64,000 nt of DNA from Spongilla lacustris (Eukaryota; Porifera; Demospongiae; Spongillida; Spongillidae): positions 7,774,849-7,838,848 of the forward strand of contig OX442431.1 of the NCBI GenBank assembly GCA_949361645.1. Reading direction: 5' to 3'. The notes beneath the pieces were generated by a model. It made no database searches and was not told the origin of the DNA. It saw nothing but the letters and a program-made list of their open reading frames with translations. Shown piece after piece: positions 1 through 17,855 of the stretch. A program made the position numbers and the translations under genes. Every line of letters starts with the position of its first letter. The stretch's first letter is position 1.

Positions 1-378
1 GGGGGGGGGACTTCATGTACATGTGTGTGTGTGTGGGGGGGGGGGACTTCATGTACATATGTGTGTGTGTGGGGGGGGGGGACTTCATGTACATGTGTGT
101 GTGTGTGGGGGGGGGGGACTTCATGTACATGTGTGTGTGTGTGTGGGGGGGGGGACTTCATGTACATGTGTGTGTGTGTGGGGGGGGGGACTTCATGTAC
201 ATGTGTGTGTGTGTGGGGGGGGGACTTCATGTACATGTGTGTGTGTGTGTGGGGGGGGGGACTTCATGTACATGTGCATGTGTGTGTGGGGGGGGACTTC
301 ATGTACATGTGCATGTGTGTGTGGGGGGGGGACTTCATGTACATGTGTGTGTGTGTGTGGGGGGGACTTCATGTACAT
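1..378. repeat. GT-rich minisatellite, about 40-bp unit
   Basis: About nine or ten copies of a unit made of a G-run, acttcatgtacatg and a (tg)n tract. It lies in a PIG-S intron, on the gene's strand starting about 28 bp after the splice donor at 406, and runs off the window edge. Some copies carry an extra tgca step. Confidence 0.95.
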
Positions 379-406
379 GTGTGTGTGGGCACATAAGGAA
401 GCATAC

Positions 407-2994
407 CCAGTTTGGACTCCACACTGCTGATCATCACAGGCAGTTGGGTAGTGAGTACGTGAAAAGCTTTAATCTGATCACCACTTGGGGTAGCAGGACC
501 AACACCTGGGGTGGCTTTAAACTTAACATCAGTATAGAAGAATACCTGAGGATGGGGAGTGAGGGAGAATCCACTGACGGTACACACAGAACCATCTAGG
601 ACCTCCCACCTGAGAACTGATGGTGAAGTTTCCCAAGCTAGCTATGCCCGGCTGTTTTAAGAAGGGCAGAAGGATTTCTAGCAGGAGTGGGTGGGATAAG
701 GTGGGGAGGGAATGGGAGAGTGAGTAGAGAGGTGGAGGGGTGAGGAGGTGGGAGGGGTGAGTGTGGGAGGGGCATGAGGTGTGAGGAGTGAGTGTGGGAT
801 GGTTAGTGAGGTGGGAGGGGTGAGTGTGTGATGGTTAGTGAGGTGGGGAGTGGTGAGGATGAAGGAAAAGTGCCCACTTTGTGTGGCTGTTTCAATATCC
901 CAGCTTGCTTCCATCTCAGCTGGGTCAGGGTTGATGAGGGTGAAGGTGACCTGGTACCCTGGGGTAAATAACACAGGAACAGTATCTAGTGGTGCTAATG
1001 TACACCTAGGTGTGACTAGTGGTGCTAATGTACACCTAGGTGTGACTAGTGGTGCTAATGTATACCTAGGTGTGACTAGTGGTGCTAATGTACACCAAGG
1101 TGTGAAGTGGTGATACTAAGGGTGCACCTGGTGCTATAGTCTCGTACCCAGACCCAATTTTTCACAGCTGCGGATGGATTACATCACCACTACGTGAAAA
1201 GTGGGTCTGGTGAAGTCCTATACTCATTTCTGTCCACTTTCCCCAGAATGTTGGGGAGCCAATCAGATTCGAGGTATGCATTAATTGCATACCTCTGTTA
1301 TAATCATGCGATTAATTGGCAATTACCGACGCAAATGGTTAGAGCAATCGAATCCACGTGCAGACGTATGAGGTATTCAATGTAGCAGCTAAGAAGCGTA
1401 GTAGATGTATTGCTTTTGTCAGTTTTCCAACAGGATATGGCAACCGTCGGCAAGTCATTATGTTACATATACGCCGCGCCATTCTACTGTGGGTTTTTGT
1501 TGAACTATAATATTGCACTAGAAGGTTCATTGCTTCAATTGTGTAGTTGGTGTGTTTAGTTTGCCTGAACCATAGGAACATAAACTTCCAACATCTGAGC
1601 ACTCTAAGTCTGTCACCAAGATTAAAAAAAGCCCAAGTACCAGGATCTTCTTCCTGTACTATGGCGACATTATACATTCCTAGAGATGCATTATATAATA
1701 TTATATAATCACTGGACAGAATTGAGCATAGGACTTTACCAGACCCACTTTTCACGTAGCAGTTGTGAAAACTTGGGTCTGGGTACGAGACTACTGGTGC
1801 TAGTGTACACCTAAGTGTGACTATAGTGCAGGTGTGAAAAGTGGTGCTAGGGTGCACCTAAATGTAGATGTGTAGTGTATGCGTCAGGGCCTTATTGGTC
1901 ACTAGTCTGCCATTACAGCAGTCCCTTCCATCATACACAATTGCACAGGCTCCACCCCCAGGGCTCTACCTTGTGATGCTTTCATCTGCCTCATACTATC
2001 AGCATCCACCTATATAAGTAACCATAGTAACTGGAAAGTCCAGGAGGAGTACAGACACTCTCATGGACACACCCCTTACCATCTCATGGGCTTGGCCAAC
2101 ATTAGACAGGGTCCTCTGCAGAAGCTGTGTGTCACCATACACTGATTCCACTACATTTGTCACCATGGCAACAACGGATGGGTCATCTGAGAAATATACA
2201 TGTAAGTGGCAAATCGTGATTAATAAGGGCAACACACACACACACATCTGTCTGCTTGCCATAACACACCTGTTTTGCCTTCAACCAAAGCTAGCCTGTG
2301 ATGGCCGACATAGGCCGTGGGTTCCTTTTTGTCACTGTAGCCAACAAGAATGATGTAATGGCCATGCCAGGAAGGCAGTAAATTGCTAGCCAATTCCAAA
2401 AACGCTGAGAAAAAGCAAAAAAATTATGAAGGATATCACATCCATGGCACCATAACCCTCTACCATCAGTGGAACTTGACTGGTATGCCTGACTAACTGC
2501 AGTCGTGTCCTCAGGACCTTCATTGTGAGATGACATCACTTGCTTTTGTCTGTGTGTGCACATTGTACAACTCACTCAATCTGAGAACGTCAACTGCAAA
2601 CTGTATCTCTAATTGGAGTCCACCATGACTTACTGCACAGACAAGCCGTGTCAAGTCACAGAAATACTTATGGAAACAATTTACTTCGTCTCATACGGAG
2701 CTTTTGCGTAAGCTGACTCTTAATAATCGCCGCGGAATCGTCCTTCTCACCCATAACCAACAATGAGATTCTTAGTGTTATCGTAGGTGGCACCTGAGTG
2801 TGGCCTAGATGAATTGCAGAGAACATAGTCAATATAAAACCAACCTGCACTTGAGCTAAACTTCGGATTTCTTCGTAGGGTAACGGACTTCTGTACACCT
2901 CTGTTGTCTTCCACCATATCGGAAGCCCGACAAAAAGAGACACGAACAGAATGGCGAGGGACGATACATACTGCCGATAGTTATCTGGTTGCAT
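407..2994 (-). CDS. PIGS: PIG-S, GPI transamidase subunit (3' part missing)
   Basis: PIG-S is a membrane subunit of the ER GPI transamidase, which attaches GPI anchors to proteins. The first exon (start 2994) encodes a short tail, one hydrophobic helix and the family's GLPIWWKTTEVYR signature. A second exon follows with VPPTITLRISL. Further exons encode YVGHHRLALV (about 2290-2350), the segment around DDPSVVAMVTNVVESVYGD (about 2065-2215) and GYQVTFTLINPDP with WDIE (about 885-965). The last exon visible (about 407-565) ends at VESKLG with donor GTATGC at 406. Order and motifs match vertebrate PIG-S; the luminal C-terminal half and second membrane helix lie outside the window. Introns hold a MITE, a four-copy 30-bp repeat and the array at the window edge. 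Exon edges are approximate. BCAS3 lies divergently about 2.1 kb away. Confidence 0.88.
988..1110. repeat. 30-bp minisatellite, 4 copies
   Basis: Unit contains ggtgctaatgtacacctagg. It sits directly upstream (gene sense) of the PIG-S exon encoding GYQVTFTLINPDP. Its sequence resumes at 1794-1850 on the far side of an inserted MITE. Confidence 0.9.
1137..1793. mobile_element. MITE with TAGTCTCGTACCCAGACC ends (657 bp)
   Basis: Termini are inverted copies of TAGTCTCGTACCCAGACC. Inverted similarity extends further inward (about 1190-1235 against 1712-1757). It is flanked by a 9-bp direct repeat, CTGGTGCTA (1128-1136 and 1794-1802), read as the target-site duplication. No transposase coding is visible. 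A 9-bp duplication would suit Mutator-like or related superfamilies. It lies in a PIG-S intron, inside a minisatellite. Confidence 0.82.
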
Positions 2995-3544
2995 CTAAAT
3001 ACTGTACTGCGTTCCCAGACCCAAAAATTTCTTTACCCGTAATTAACAGGGGCAGCGGAAGGTAATAGAAGTTGGGAAATATAATAATGATAAATCCGGA
3101 CAGAAGGTAATGGTATTCAGATTATGACAGCGAATGGCATATGTGTATGCATTATAGTGCCATACATACTGCACAGGAATTAAATATACATATCGGGGTC
3201 TGGATCCGACGCCAACGCTGTTTAATTTCAGCATAGATTATCGAAACCTATCTTTTTTTCTTTTCTTTCAAAGAACCACTCCTACCATCAGAAGTAGAAA
3301 ACACCAGTGGTGTGAAAAATTCAAGTTCTACTTCACGAACTCTGGCTGAAGAGTCGTGACTACAATTAGCAAAACACCCGATCCCTATTCAGTGACCGTA
3401 TCAATTGTACTTTAGAGAGCGTATTTGGATAGAGCCGTCGAATACCAAAATTGCCGACGCTTACATCTAGAAAGCTGCTCAGACAACAGAGATAACGCTC
3501 ACTCGTTCCCATACTCGAACCTCATATTAAAAATAATTAAACCC

Positions 3545-3800
3545 TTGATGCCAAGTGCTCAGAGCTAGGCTGGACATGTATCCCCATAGCTGTGAAGACT
3601 TATGGGTGCTGGGGTGCAGAAGCCATGCAGTGCAGACATTATCACGCCTTGCCTCTCGCCTAGCCACCAGAGGAAATTGCTCCAAGTCACATGCTACCTG
3701 TCAATTGTATGGCAGGCTTAGCCTGACTTTGATGCGAGCCAATTCGCGGGCAATCCTGTCTCGATCAGGATCATCTATGGAAGAGATCCATAGAACTTAG
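3545..3800 (+). pseudogene. Degenerate retrotransposon C-terminal tail
   Basis: Translates in broken frames to segments resembling CSELGWTCIPIAV and SRLASRLATRG, then LYGRLSLTLMRANSRAILSR. The same signature occurs on the minus strand at 52800-53190 and in shorter form at 38530-38652. I associate this tail with 3' ends of LINE-like elements of marine invertebrates (inference). The adenine-rich stretch just downstream (3840-3900) fits a retroposed 3' end. Confidence 0.6.
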
Positions 3801-4138
3801 CCCTTTTGTTTGTAATGTATATGTGTAATGTACATTTATTATGATTTATTTAAAAATAATAAAAAATAAACCCTAACCCAAAAAAAAATATATTTTTTTT
3901 AAAATGGCGGTGTCCAATTGAGTAAGAAGTTAGTCTGGGGACCTGACTGATGGTTGTGCTGGGTCCCCAGACTAGTAAGAAGTATGGAAACTGAGCAAGG
4001 AAACTATACATTTATTATACCTACATTTAGCAATTTTATGAATTCAGGTATAGGTAGATTTGCTAAATAGGAATGATTTCCGTAATTCCTTGCTTGGAAG
4101 AAGAACCACACCTTTCTGTAATGTGTATAAGATAGTAG

Positions 4139-4473
4139 GCACAGAGACTGGGAACGAGGTACATTCTGATGGCAATTATGCGTGTTTCAAGCATTTTTTC
4201 ACTGAAAAAACACGTTGGTATTTGTTCGCCCGCTACCAAGACACTACTAAGTATGGGACAAGTAAGATTTTTAGATTATTGAGATGAAAACGAAAATGAC
4301 TCGTTTTCTAAAGAGTTATTAGCACGCCCACCCCGCAGCCTGCGCTCAAAAAAACTGAAATGTTCCTTTCAGGTACAAAATGTACGAAACACGTATAATT
4401 CCCATCTCCGGCATAGAATTTTCCCACCAGTGGGTGTGGCTTAACATTGTCATGTACCTCGTTCCCAGTCTCT
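4139..4473. repeat. Inverted repeat pair, possible MITE ends
   Basis: A 26-bp sequence (GCACAGAGACTGGGAACGAG plus GTACAT) occurs inverted at both ends of a 335-bp interval. It resembles the CTCGT/CCCAGAC ends of MITEs elsewhere in the window but in outward orientation, so it may mark the facing ends of two elements. No clean target duplication was found. Confidence 0.5.
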
Positions 4474-4856
4474 GTGCATACGTATTGTATTATGGTGTGA
4501 TAACATGAAAAAAAAAATTCCTTACTTTTTACTCAATTGGTGTCTACAAATCCTACATCACTTCATTAAATTTTTATATCTTGTATAGTATAAGAGGTGG
4601 CAACATACGTGCATCGCTATCATCGGGGCCGGGGGGGGGGGGAAGACGGCCGCTTTTATGATTTCAGCATTTTGGAAAATTAAAAAAAAACGCACATATA
4701 TATACATATGGTTCGCTGGCATGCCTATACCTGGCGCCAGCCTATACAAGGTGAAACTGTTCAAATTAGCGCATTCCACTAACTCCCCGAATCCGCGCCT
4801 GCATGCAATAACGGCCAGACAGCCGTCAACAAATTAAAAAAAAAAAGAGTAACTAC

Positions 4857-4936
4857 TAAGCTTCCACCTTCTAAGCTTCCACCTTCTAAGCTTCCACCTT
4901 CTAAGCTTCCACCTTCTAAGCTTCCACCTTCTAAGC
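4857..4936. repeat. 15-bp tandem repeat, about 5 copies
   Basis: Perfect or near-perfect copies of taagcttccaccttc, about 200 bp upstream of the BCAS3 start codon. Confidence 0.95.
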
Positions 4937-5141
4937 TGTCACCGGACCTTGGCTCTTCTAATTGATGGACTCCTAGCGGCGGATGCAGGATACAGGCGAT
5001 ACCGTATTAACACATGTAGTACTCACTCTGATGTACATAGTATCATTTAAATTTTGCGCTTGTGTTTACCACGCGATAGTCGCGTGATTGAACGGCTGGG
5101 GATGAGACAATATCACTGTGGTGAATACAATAATCATAAAC

Positions 5142-12134
<6,993 letters not shown>

Positions 12135-12475
12135 TCACAGACTCACAGCAGACCATCCGTCATAATTTCTATTTAATAACATAACACTGAAGTACATATA
12201 TGTACATGTATGTACAAAAACAGTTGGCGCACGCGGGATCCGCACACAGTCGGTACATGTACATACGCCTACCTGTATTGTTGACCGCTTAATATAAACG
12301 ACAGCATTAGAAATGTTTACATAGAGCCCCAAAGGCGCCTAAATAACAAGAAGGATCGGGGAAGAGTTACTGAGTGGCGACAAGGTAACGAAACTAGCAG
12401 TTACAGCACAAGTGCGTACGATACTATAGGTTAGTGGGACCGTACGTCTTCGTGCGCTCCATCCTAACACCCGAC
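12135..12475. other. Short intergenic region
   Basis: Between the BCAS3 stop and the next start codon. AT-rich with several tacatgtac steps; no clear poly(A) signal or promoter element seen. Confidence 0.5.
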
Positions 12476-15400
12476 ATGAGCAGGAGGGAGTCTGATGTAC
12501 AGCTGCAGTCTCCTATTCTCTTTTCGGCTGACGACCGCCTCGTAGATTCAATACCTGACAGAAGCGAGGTGTCCTTCCCGGCAAGCAACTTTCCATACAT
12601 AGGTTTTGACGGTGGGGCTCGTTCCCAAACAAACGTAGAGCCATCGGAGGTCCTATACAGTTACAGCCATTTGCTGGAAAGACCCACAAAGCTGCTTGGA
12701 CCCCACCAATCACGAGTGGGCATTATTCAGAGCTTCCAGATTAAACCTGCAAGTCCACCGGTTGCTAGACAGCTGTCACCAGTACCTGAGGCCAGCCGTA
12801 AAACCGCTCCAGATGATGTAAACGGAGCTGGCGCCAAAACAGTACGCTCTTACTCGCAGACATCACTGAACGCGCCAATGGAACAGTCCCCTTCGTCTTC
12901 CTCCACCAGCCCAACTTCTGCAGCCCAAGCTGATAAGTACGAGCATTCAAATGGGAAAGAAGGGCCGTTCCCATTGCCACAGGGGCCATCCAGGTTTGAG
13001 GACGTTGAGACCAGCTCAATTCTGTCAATGGAAGAGCTGACAGAAACCCTGAACGAGTTGCCTGCTCCAAACCTAGTGCCACATGGTAACAAAAGTACTA
13101 GTAGCAGAACAACACACACTACACCATTGCCGGCACCAGTGTCTGCTGCACATAGAGAATTAACCCCTTCCCTCCCGCATGATGCACACGATGCTAATGA
13201 CAGCTCCACACCAACGGACAACGGGAGTGTGGCCTCTCTCAACCACTCCCCTTCCTCCATCCCAGCTGTCACTCTGCTGCCCTCAATGCCTTCTCACATT
13301 CAGCCAGGAAAGGTTGTTGGAACAGATCCCTCCTCCCCAGCCTCCAGCCATGCCTGGCACAGTTTCCAATTCACTAGAAATGCATATTCTCACCCGGAAA
13401 CCCCCGGCACCCTCCTCCCTCTTCCTCCAACCAGCACATCTCCTGGGGAGGTCACTGAGGAGCAGCTTTCAGCGGCCATGAAGGCCAAGGCTCACCTGGA
13501 AGGTCAGCTGGAGAGTGTGGTGGAGGAGTGTAAGGCTCTCCTCCAGGATAGGGCGGAGCTACAGTCCAAGATGGCCAGAACAGAGGCAGCTCTGAGGGAG
13601 GCCGAGAGGAGGAGTCAGGAACAGTCGAAGACTCCCAGATCGGGGACAGTGTTGGAAGGTAGGGATGGGCCAGTGAAGGAGGAGCTGAGGCAGGTGAGTG
13701 CAGCACTGCAGAGGGAGCAGCAGCTGGCTGCAAGTGTCCAGGAGGCACTGGGGAGGGAGAAGGATGCCAAGCAGAAGTTACTGAACGAACTTACCCAGTG
13801 CAAGAGGAAGCTAGCGTCCCAGGAACCTGTTCTCAAAAGTGCCCAAGATCAGTGTGCCGCACTGCAAGCCCATTTGGAGCAGAAGAGCAAAGAGAAGGAA
13901 GGTGTTGATGGGAGGCTGGTGGCAGCAGAGGCACGCCTGAAGACCCTGGAGGAGTCCAAGCTTTGGTTGCACAACAAGCTAGACGACGCCCTCAACTTGA
14001 CCATGAAGCTGCAGAATGAGGTGAGGGACTCCAAGACTGCGGCCCTTGCGCACAGCATGAGAGCAGACCAGCTGAGGAAGGAGAATGCCAGCCTGCAGAG
14101 TCACATAGCTGAGCTGCACCAGGGCATGATGAGGGACAAGGAAGCCTTGGTGGGACAGCTGGAAGCCATAGAAGCTGATGTGCTGTCCCGAGAGGAGGCG
14201 TGTGAGCAGCTGGCTGCCAGTAGGCTCCAAATAGAAGACATGGTGCGGGGAAAGGCAGAGGAGATAGAAACACTCACCAACAAGCTGGCAGAATCCGAGA
14301 TGCAGAGGGGGGAGTTAGGGGAAGAGTTAGCGGAGGCTAGACTGGCCATCGAACAGATCACCCAAAACGGTCTGAAGGAGAAGAACTCTCTCATGGCAAA
14401 GCTGAGCGGGGTGGAGCAAGAGATGATAGCACTCGAGGCTAACACGAAGGCACTGGAGAAGCTCAATGCAGCGCTGCAGGAGAGGGTGCGGCAGTCTGAG
14501 GCCACAGCCATCAGCGGGGAGGGGGCAGCTCAGGGACTGAGGGAGACATGCAGAGCACTGCAGCGGGAGCTCGATGCATCAAAGGAAGCGTTGGATGGTG
14601 CTGAGGAGAAGCTGGAGGTAGCCGGCAGGGTGAATGAGGAAGTGGAGGCAGCGCTAAAGGTATCCCTTGAGCAGGAGAGGGTTAAGGAGGCACAGGTTAG
14701 GAGTCTGCTGGAAGGTCAAAGGTCAAGTGCTGCGGAGGTCCAAGCTCTGAGGAATGCCTTGGTGGAGAAGGAGAGGGAGGTGGCCCAACGCACTGCTGAG
14801 CTGGGTGCCATAGCAGCACAGTCCAAGGACATCACAGCCGCATTCCATTCTCTGCAGGAACACTTTCACACCATCTCTGCAGGTAGTGAGGATGTGGCAC
14901 AGAGAGACCAGACCATAGCTGCACTGAACACTCAGAAGGAGTCATTGGAACAACAGCTAGCAGGGTTGAAGGAGGAGAGGAATAAGTTGCTGGCGAAGAT
15001 GGATCAGCTGCAGCAGGATAAGGCCAGGCTGCAGGGGGAGCTAGAGGTGGCCAGGTCTTCTGATATGGAAGAGTTCCGTAAGGCTGTGCAAGGCAAGGCT
15101 GTTATCGAGTCAGAGCTGAGTATGGCCAAGCTAACTTACCAACAGGAGGTAGCCAAGGGGCAGAAGAGAGTGGGGAAACTTGAAACTGAACTGAAGTTAG
15201 TTAAGGATGGGTTTGCAGAGAGGGAGAAGGAATACCACCGGGTTATGCAGGAGAGGGAGCATGAGCTGGCCCGGGTCACAGGGGAGCACACCCGATCACA
15301 AGATGAGCTCCAGAAGATGAGAGAGCAGCTGGGGCAGGTGGAGCAGGGTAAGCAGGCAGCTGACCTTGCCCTACAGAGGGCAGAGGAGCAGATGGAAACC

Positions 15401-17057
15401 TTGCGAGGAGTCAATGACAGCCTGTCCAAGAACAATCGCGATCTTTTGGGTCAGCTTCAACAAGAGGTGGCACAGAGGTCAGAGGTGGAGAGGGCAAGTG
15501 GCCTGGTGACTCTGAAGGTGAAGCAGAATGCAGAGGAGAGGGAGAGGAGGCTGCAGGAGCAGGTGGGGGGGCTGACCCTCGAGGTGGAGAGGCTCAGAGG
15601 TAGGCTCTCTGGGATCAGCACTGCCCAGCTTTGCATGAGAGACCACGCTGGGGCACTAGAGGCAGCTCTGGCCACCAAGGAGTCATCTTTAGTGAAGCTC
15701 TCGGCGCAGACACAGAAGGCTTTGGAGGAGAAGGAGGAGGAGGAGCATGAGCGTGTGGCAGCCATCTTGCAACTCGAGCAGTCGGTGGAAGCTTTAAAGG
15801 AGGAGCTGCAGAAGACCAAAGAGAAGGCTGCAGCAGAGAGGAGGGAAGCAGCTGAGGCAGCACAGAGGTTGGAGCAGAAGGTGGCTGAGATTAGAGAACA
15901 GCATGGGGAAGAGGTGGAGAGCCTGAGGGGCAAGATGGAGCAGGTGGTGAGGGGAAGGGAGGAGCTGCAGGTGGAGGTGGGAGAGCTGAGGGTGCAGGTG
16001 GTCACAGCTAGGACGGCTGCTGACATGGCCAAGCAGGATTGGGCAAGCAAGTCCTCCCAGGTGGAGGTGCTGCAGAAGGAGCTGGAGGGGGCCAAAGCTC
16101 ACTGGAAGCAGGCCCAGGAGGAGGCACAGCGCCTTAGGGACCAGCTGAGGACCAGGGAGGAGCAGCATGTGGCTGAACTGGAGGTTGCTAGGAGACCGCT
16201 AGTTGAGAGCACTCCTCTTCGCAGGGGCCCCTCCAGCAATGACATGTCCACCACTGGTAGTACTGAGGAGACTGACACCTCTGGACTCACACCAGGTTTG
16301 TGTATTTTAAGAATTGTCTAAAAGCAAACATTCATCTCCTGACCCTCATTATCCCTCCTCTCCCTCCTCTCCCTCCTCCCCCTCCTCCCTCTCCCTCCCT
16401 CATCCTAGGAGCTCCATTGGATGCCAGTTATCTTAGTGAGGGGGACATGAGAAGGGACCGCCTTTCTGGTATCTTCTATCACAGCCATCTTAAGGAGATG
16501 GGGACCAGGCTTGAGCAGGCTCGCAAGCAGGGCCAGGAGGCAGCTGAACTTAAAAAAATGGGTGAGATCAAGGTATTGAAGAGTGAACTGGGCCAGAAGT
16601 CAAAGTAAGTGTGGGAAGCTACTAACATACCAAAAGTATCCCCTGTCTCCCTCCCCTCCCTTTCTCTCCCTTCCTCTCCATTTCTCACTCAAAGGACTGT
16701 TGGTAGTCTGCAGTCATGTTTGTACTCACTCAAGTAAGACACTTCATTACTTTATTCTGTATCCCTCTCATCCCCGTGCCTTTCCTACTTTCCCTCCACT
16801 TCCCCAGGGATGACATGGACAGGTTGCAGAAACAGATGGAGCAGCATACAGCAGCGGTGGTCGCCTCCCACCAGTCATCCAGGTCAGTCCCCAGTCCTGT
16901 GGGATGTCCAGTCCCCATTCCTATGGGATGTCCAGTCATGTCCAAACCCTTTGGCAGGCACATTGAGTCACAGATTGAGAGTCTGAAGAGAAGCTCACTA
17001 TCCCCATCCCTGCTCCCAGCGAGCAGTGTACCGTCTTCCAGGGACAAACGCCAGTGA
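12476..17057 (+). CDS. Long coiled-coil protein, unrecognised
   Basis: Three exons: 12476-16295, 16409-16604 and 16808-17057, joining in phase to about 1421 residues. The start is set at ATGAGCAGGAGG (12476); an in-frame ATG at 12434 would add 14 residues. Residues 1 to about 320 are low-complexity Ser/Pro/Thr-rich and likely disordered. From about residue 340 to 1240 it is almost unbroken coiled coil, rich in Glu, Gln, Leu, Lys and Arg with heptad leucines. The second exon encodes a short conserved-looking module (SYLSEGDMRRDRLSGIFY), then another helix and a Ser/Pro tail. This resembles golgin or centrosomal scaffolds in composition only; I cannot assign a family. The 3.8 kb first exon is atypical beside its intron-dense neighbours. 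Confidence 0.88.
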
Positions 17058-17855
17058 ACACTAATGAAAATCACAACTGAGCTATTGTTGGTGCCCCACC
17101 CACTGGTTGGCTGGTGCACACAAATTTTCATTAAACAGGATGTGTGTTGTGTGTGTGACATGACAGATTTCAGATGCATTTACATGTAGACCACAACACA
17201 GTTATGCTTGCATCATATAGTCATAACTGAGAGAACTGGTCTGTCCCTATGGGTGAGCTGGTCTGTCCCTATGGGTGAGCTGGTCTGTCCCTATGGGTGA
17301 GCTGGTCTGGTCTGTCCCTATGGGTGAGCTGGTCTGTCCCTATGGGTGAGCTGGTCTGTCCCTATGGGTGAGCTGGTCTGGTCTGTCCCTATGGGTGAGC
17401 TGGTCTGTCCCTATGGGTGAGCTGGTCTGGTCTGTCCCTATGGGTGAGCTGGTCTGTCCCTATGGGTGAGCTGGTCCGTCCCTGGGCTGTTTTGTGCACA
17501 TGCTGATAGATCTTATGACTAGCCAGCAATCTACTTACCAGTAAAAACATCTCTATTCACTAGGTGAGGACATATCCCTTTGTCTACTCATTTAAATGGC
17601 TCTTAAGAGGAGGAGCTGAAATATTCATTTTCACTGATAAGATCGGCCCTACATACAGCACCTTTTAAGGTCTGGGCACGATACACAACATTGAGGAGGC
17701 GGGGCAGCTGATTGTTTCTTTAGTTCGTTCACACGACGTCGACGACATTATAGAAGGTGCGCGTGACCCAGCTTGCGCCAGCCAAAGCGTCTTGTGATAC
17801 TGTGCAGCTTCTTATTTCGCTCAGCTTTTAGTTCTCAAGTCACTGTAGGCTTTTG
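17058..17855. other. Intergenic with 22-bp minisatellite
   Basis: Holds a minisatellite (17229-17482) and about 370 bp of unique sequence before the SRCR gene. A GC-rich patch (gaggaggcggggcagctg, about 17693) may belong to the SRCR promoter; this is a guess. Confidence 0.6.
17229..17482. repeat. 22-bp minisatellite, about 11 copies
   Basis: Unit gtccctatgggtgagctgg plus tct, with occasional 5-bp duplications (ctggt). Each unit carries a GTGAGC donor-like word. It lies just after the coiled-coil gene. Confidence 0.95.

Larger units (their letters stand above)
2995..5141. other. Intergenic between PIG-S and BCAS3
   Basis: Divergent intergenic space. It holds a retrotransposon 3' tail (3545-3800), a short hairpin 3935-3978 (AGTCTGGGGACC facing GGGTCCCCAGACT), a 26-bp inverted repeat pair (about 4139-4164 and 4448-4473, GCACAGAGACTGGGAACGAG) and a 15-bp tandem repeat (4857-4936). 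Promoters of both genes should lie here; no convincing promoter motif was found. Confidence 0.7.

Noticed and set aside
13452..16168. Ser/Cys/Leu-rich minus-strand frames over the coiled-coil gene
   Set aside because: They are antisense shadows of Glu/Gln/Lys-rich coding sequence.
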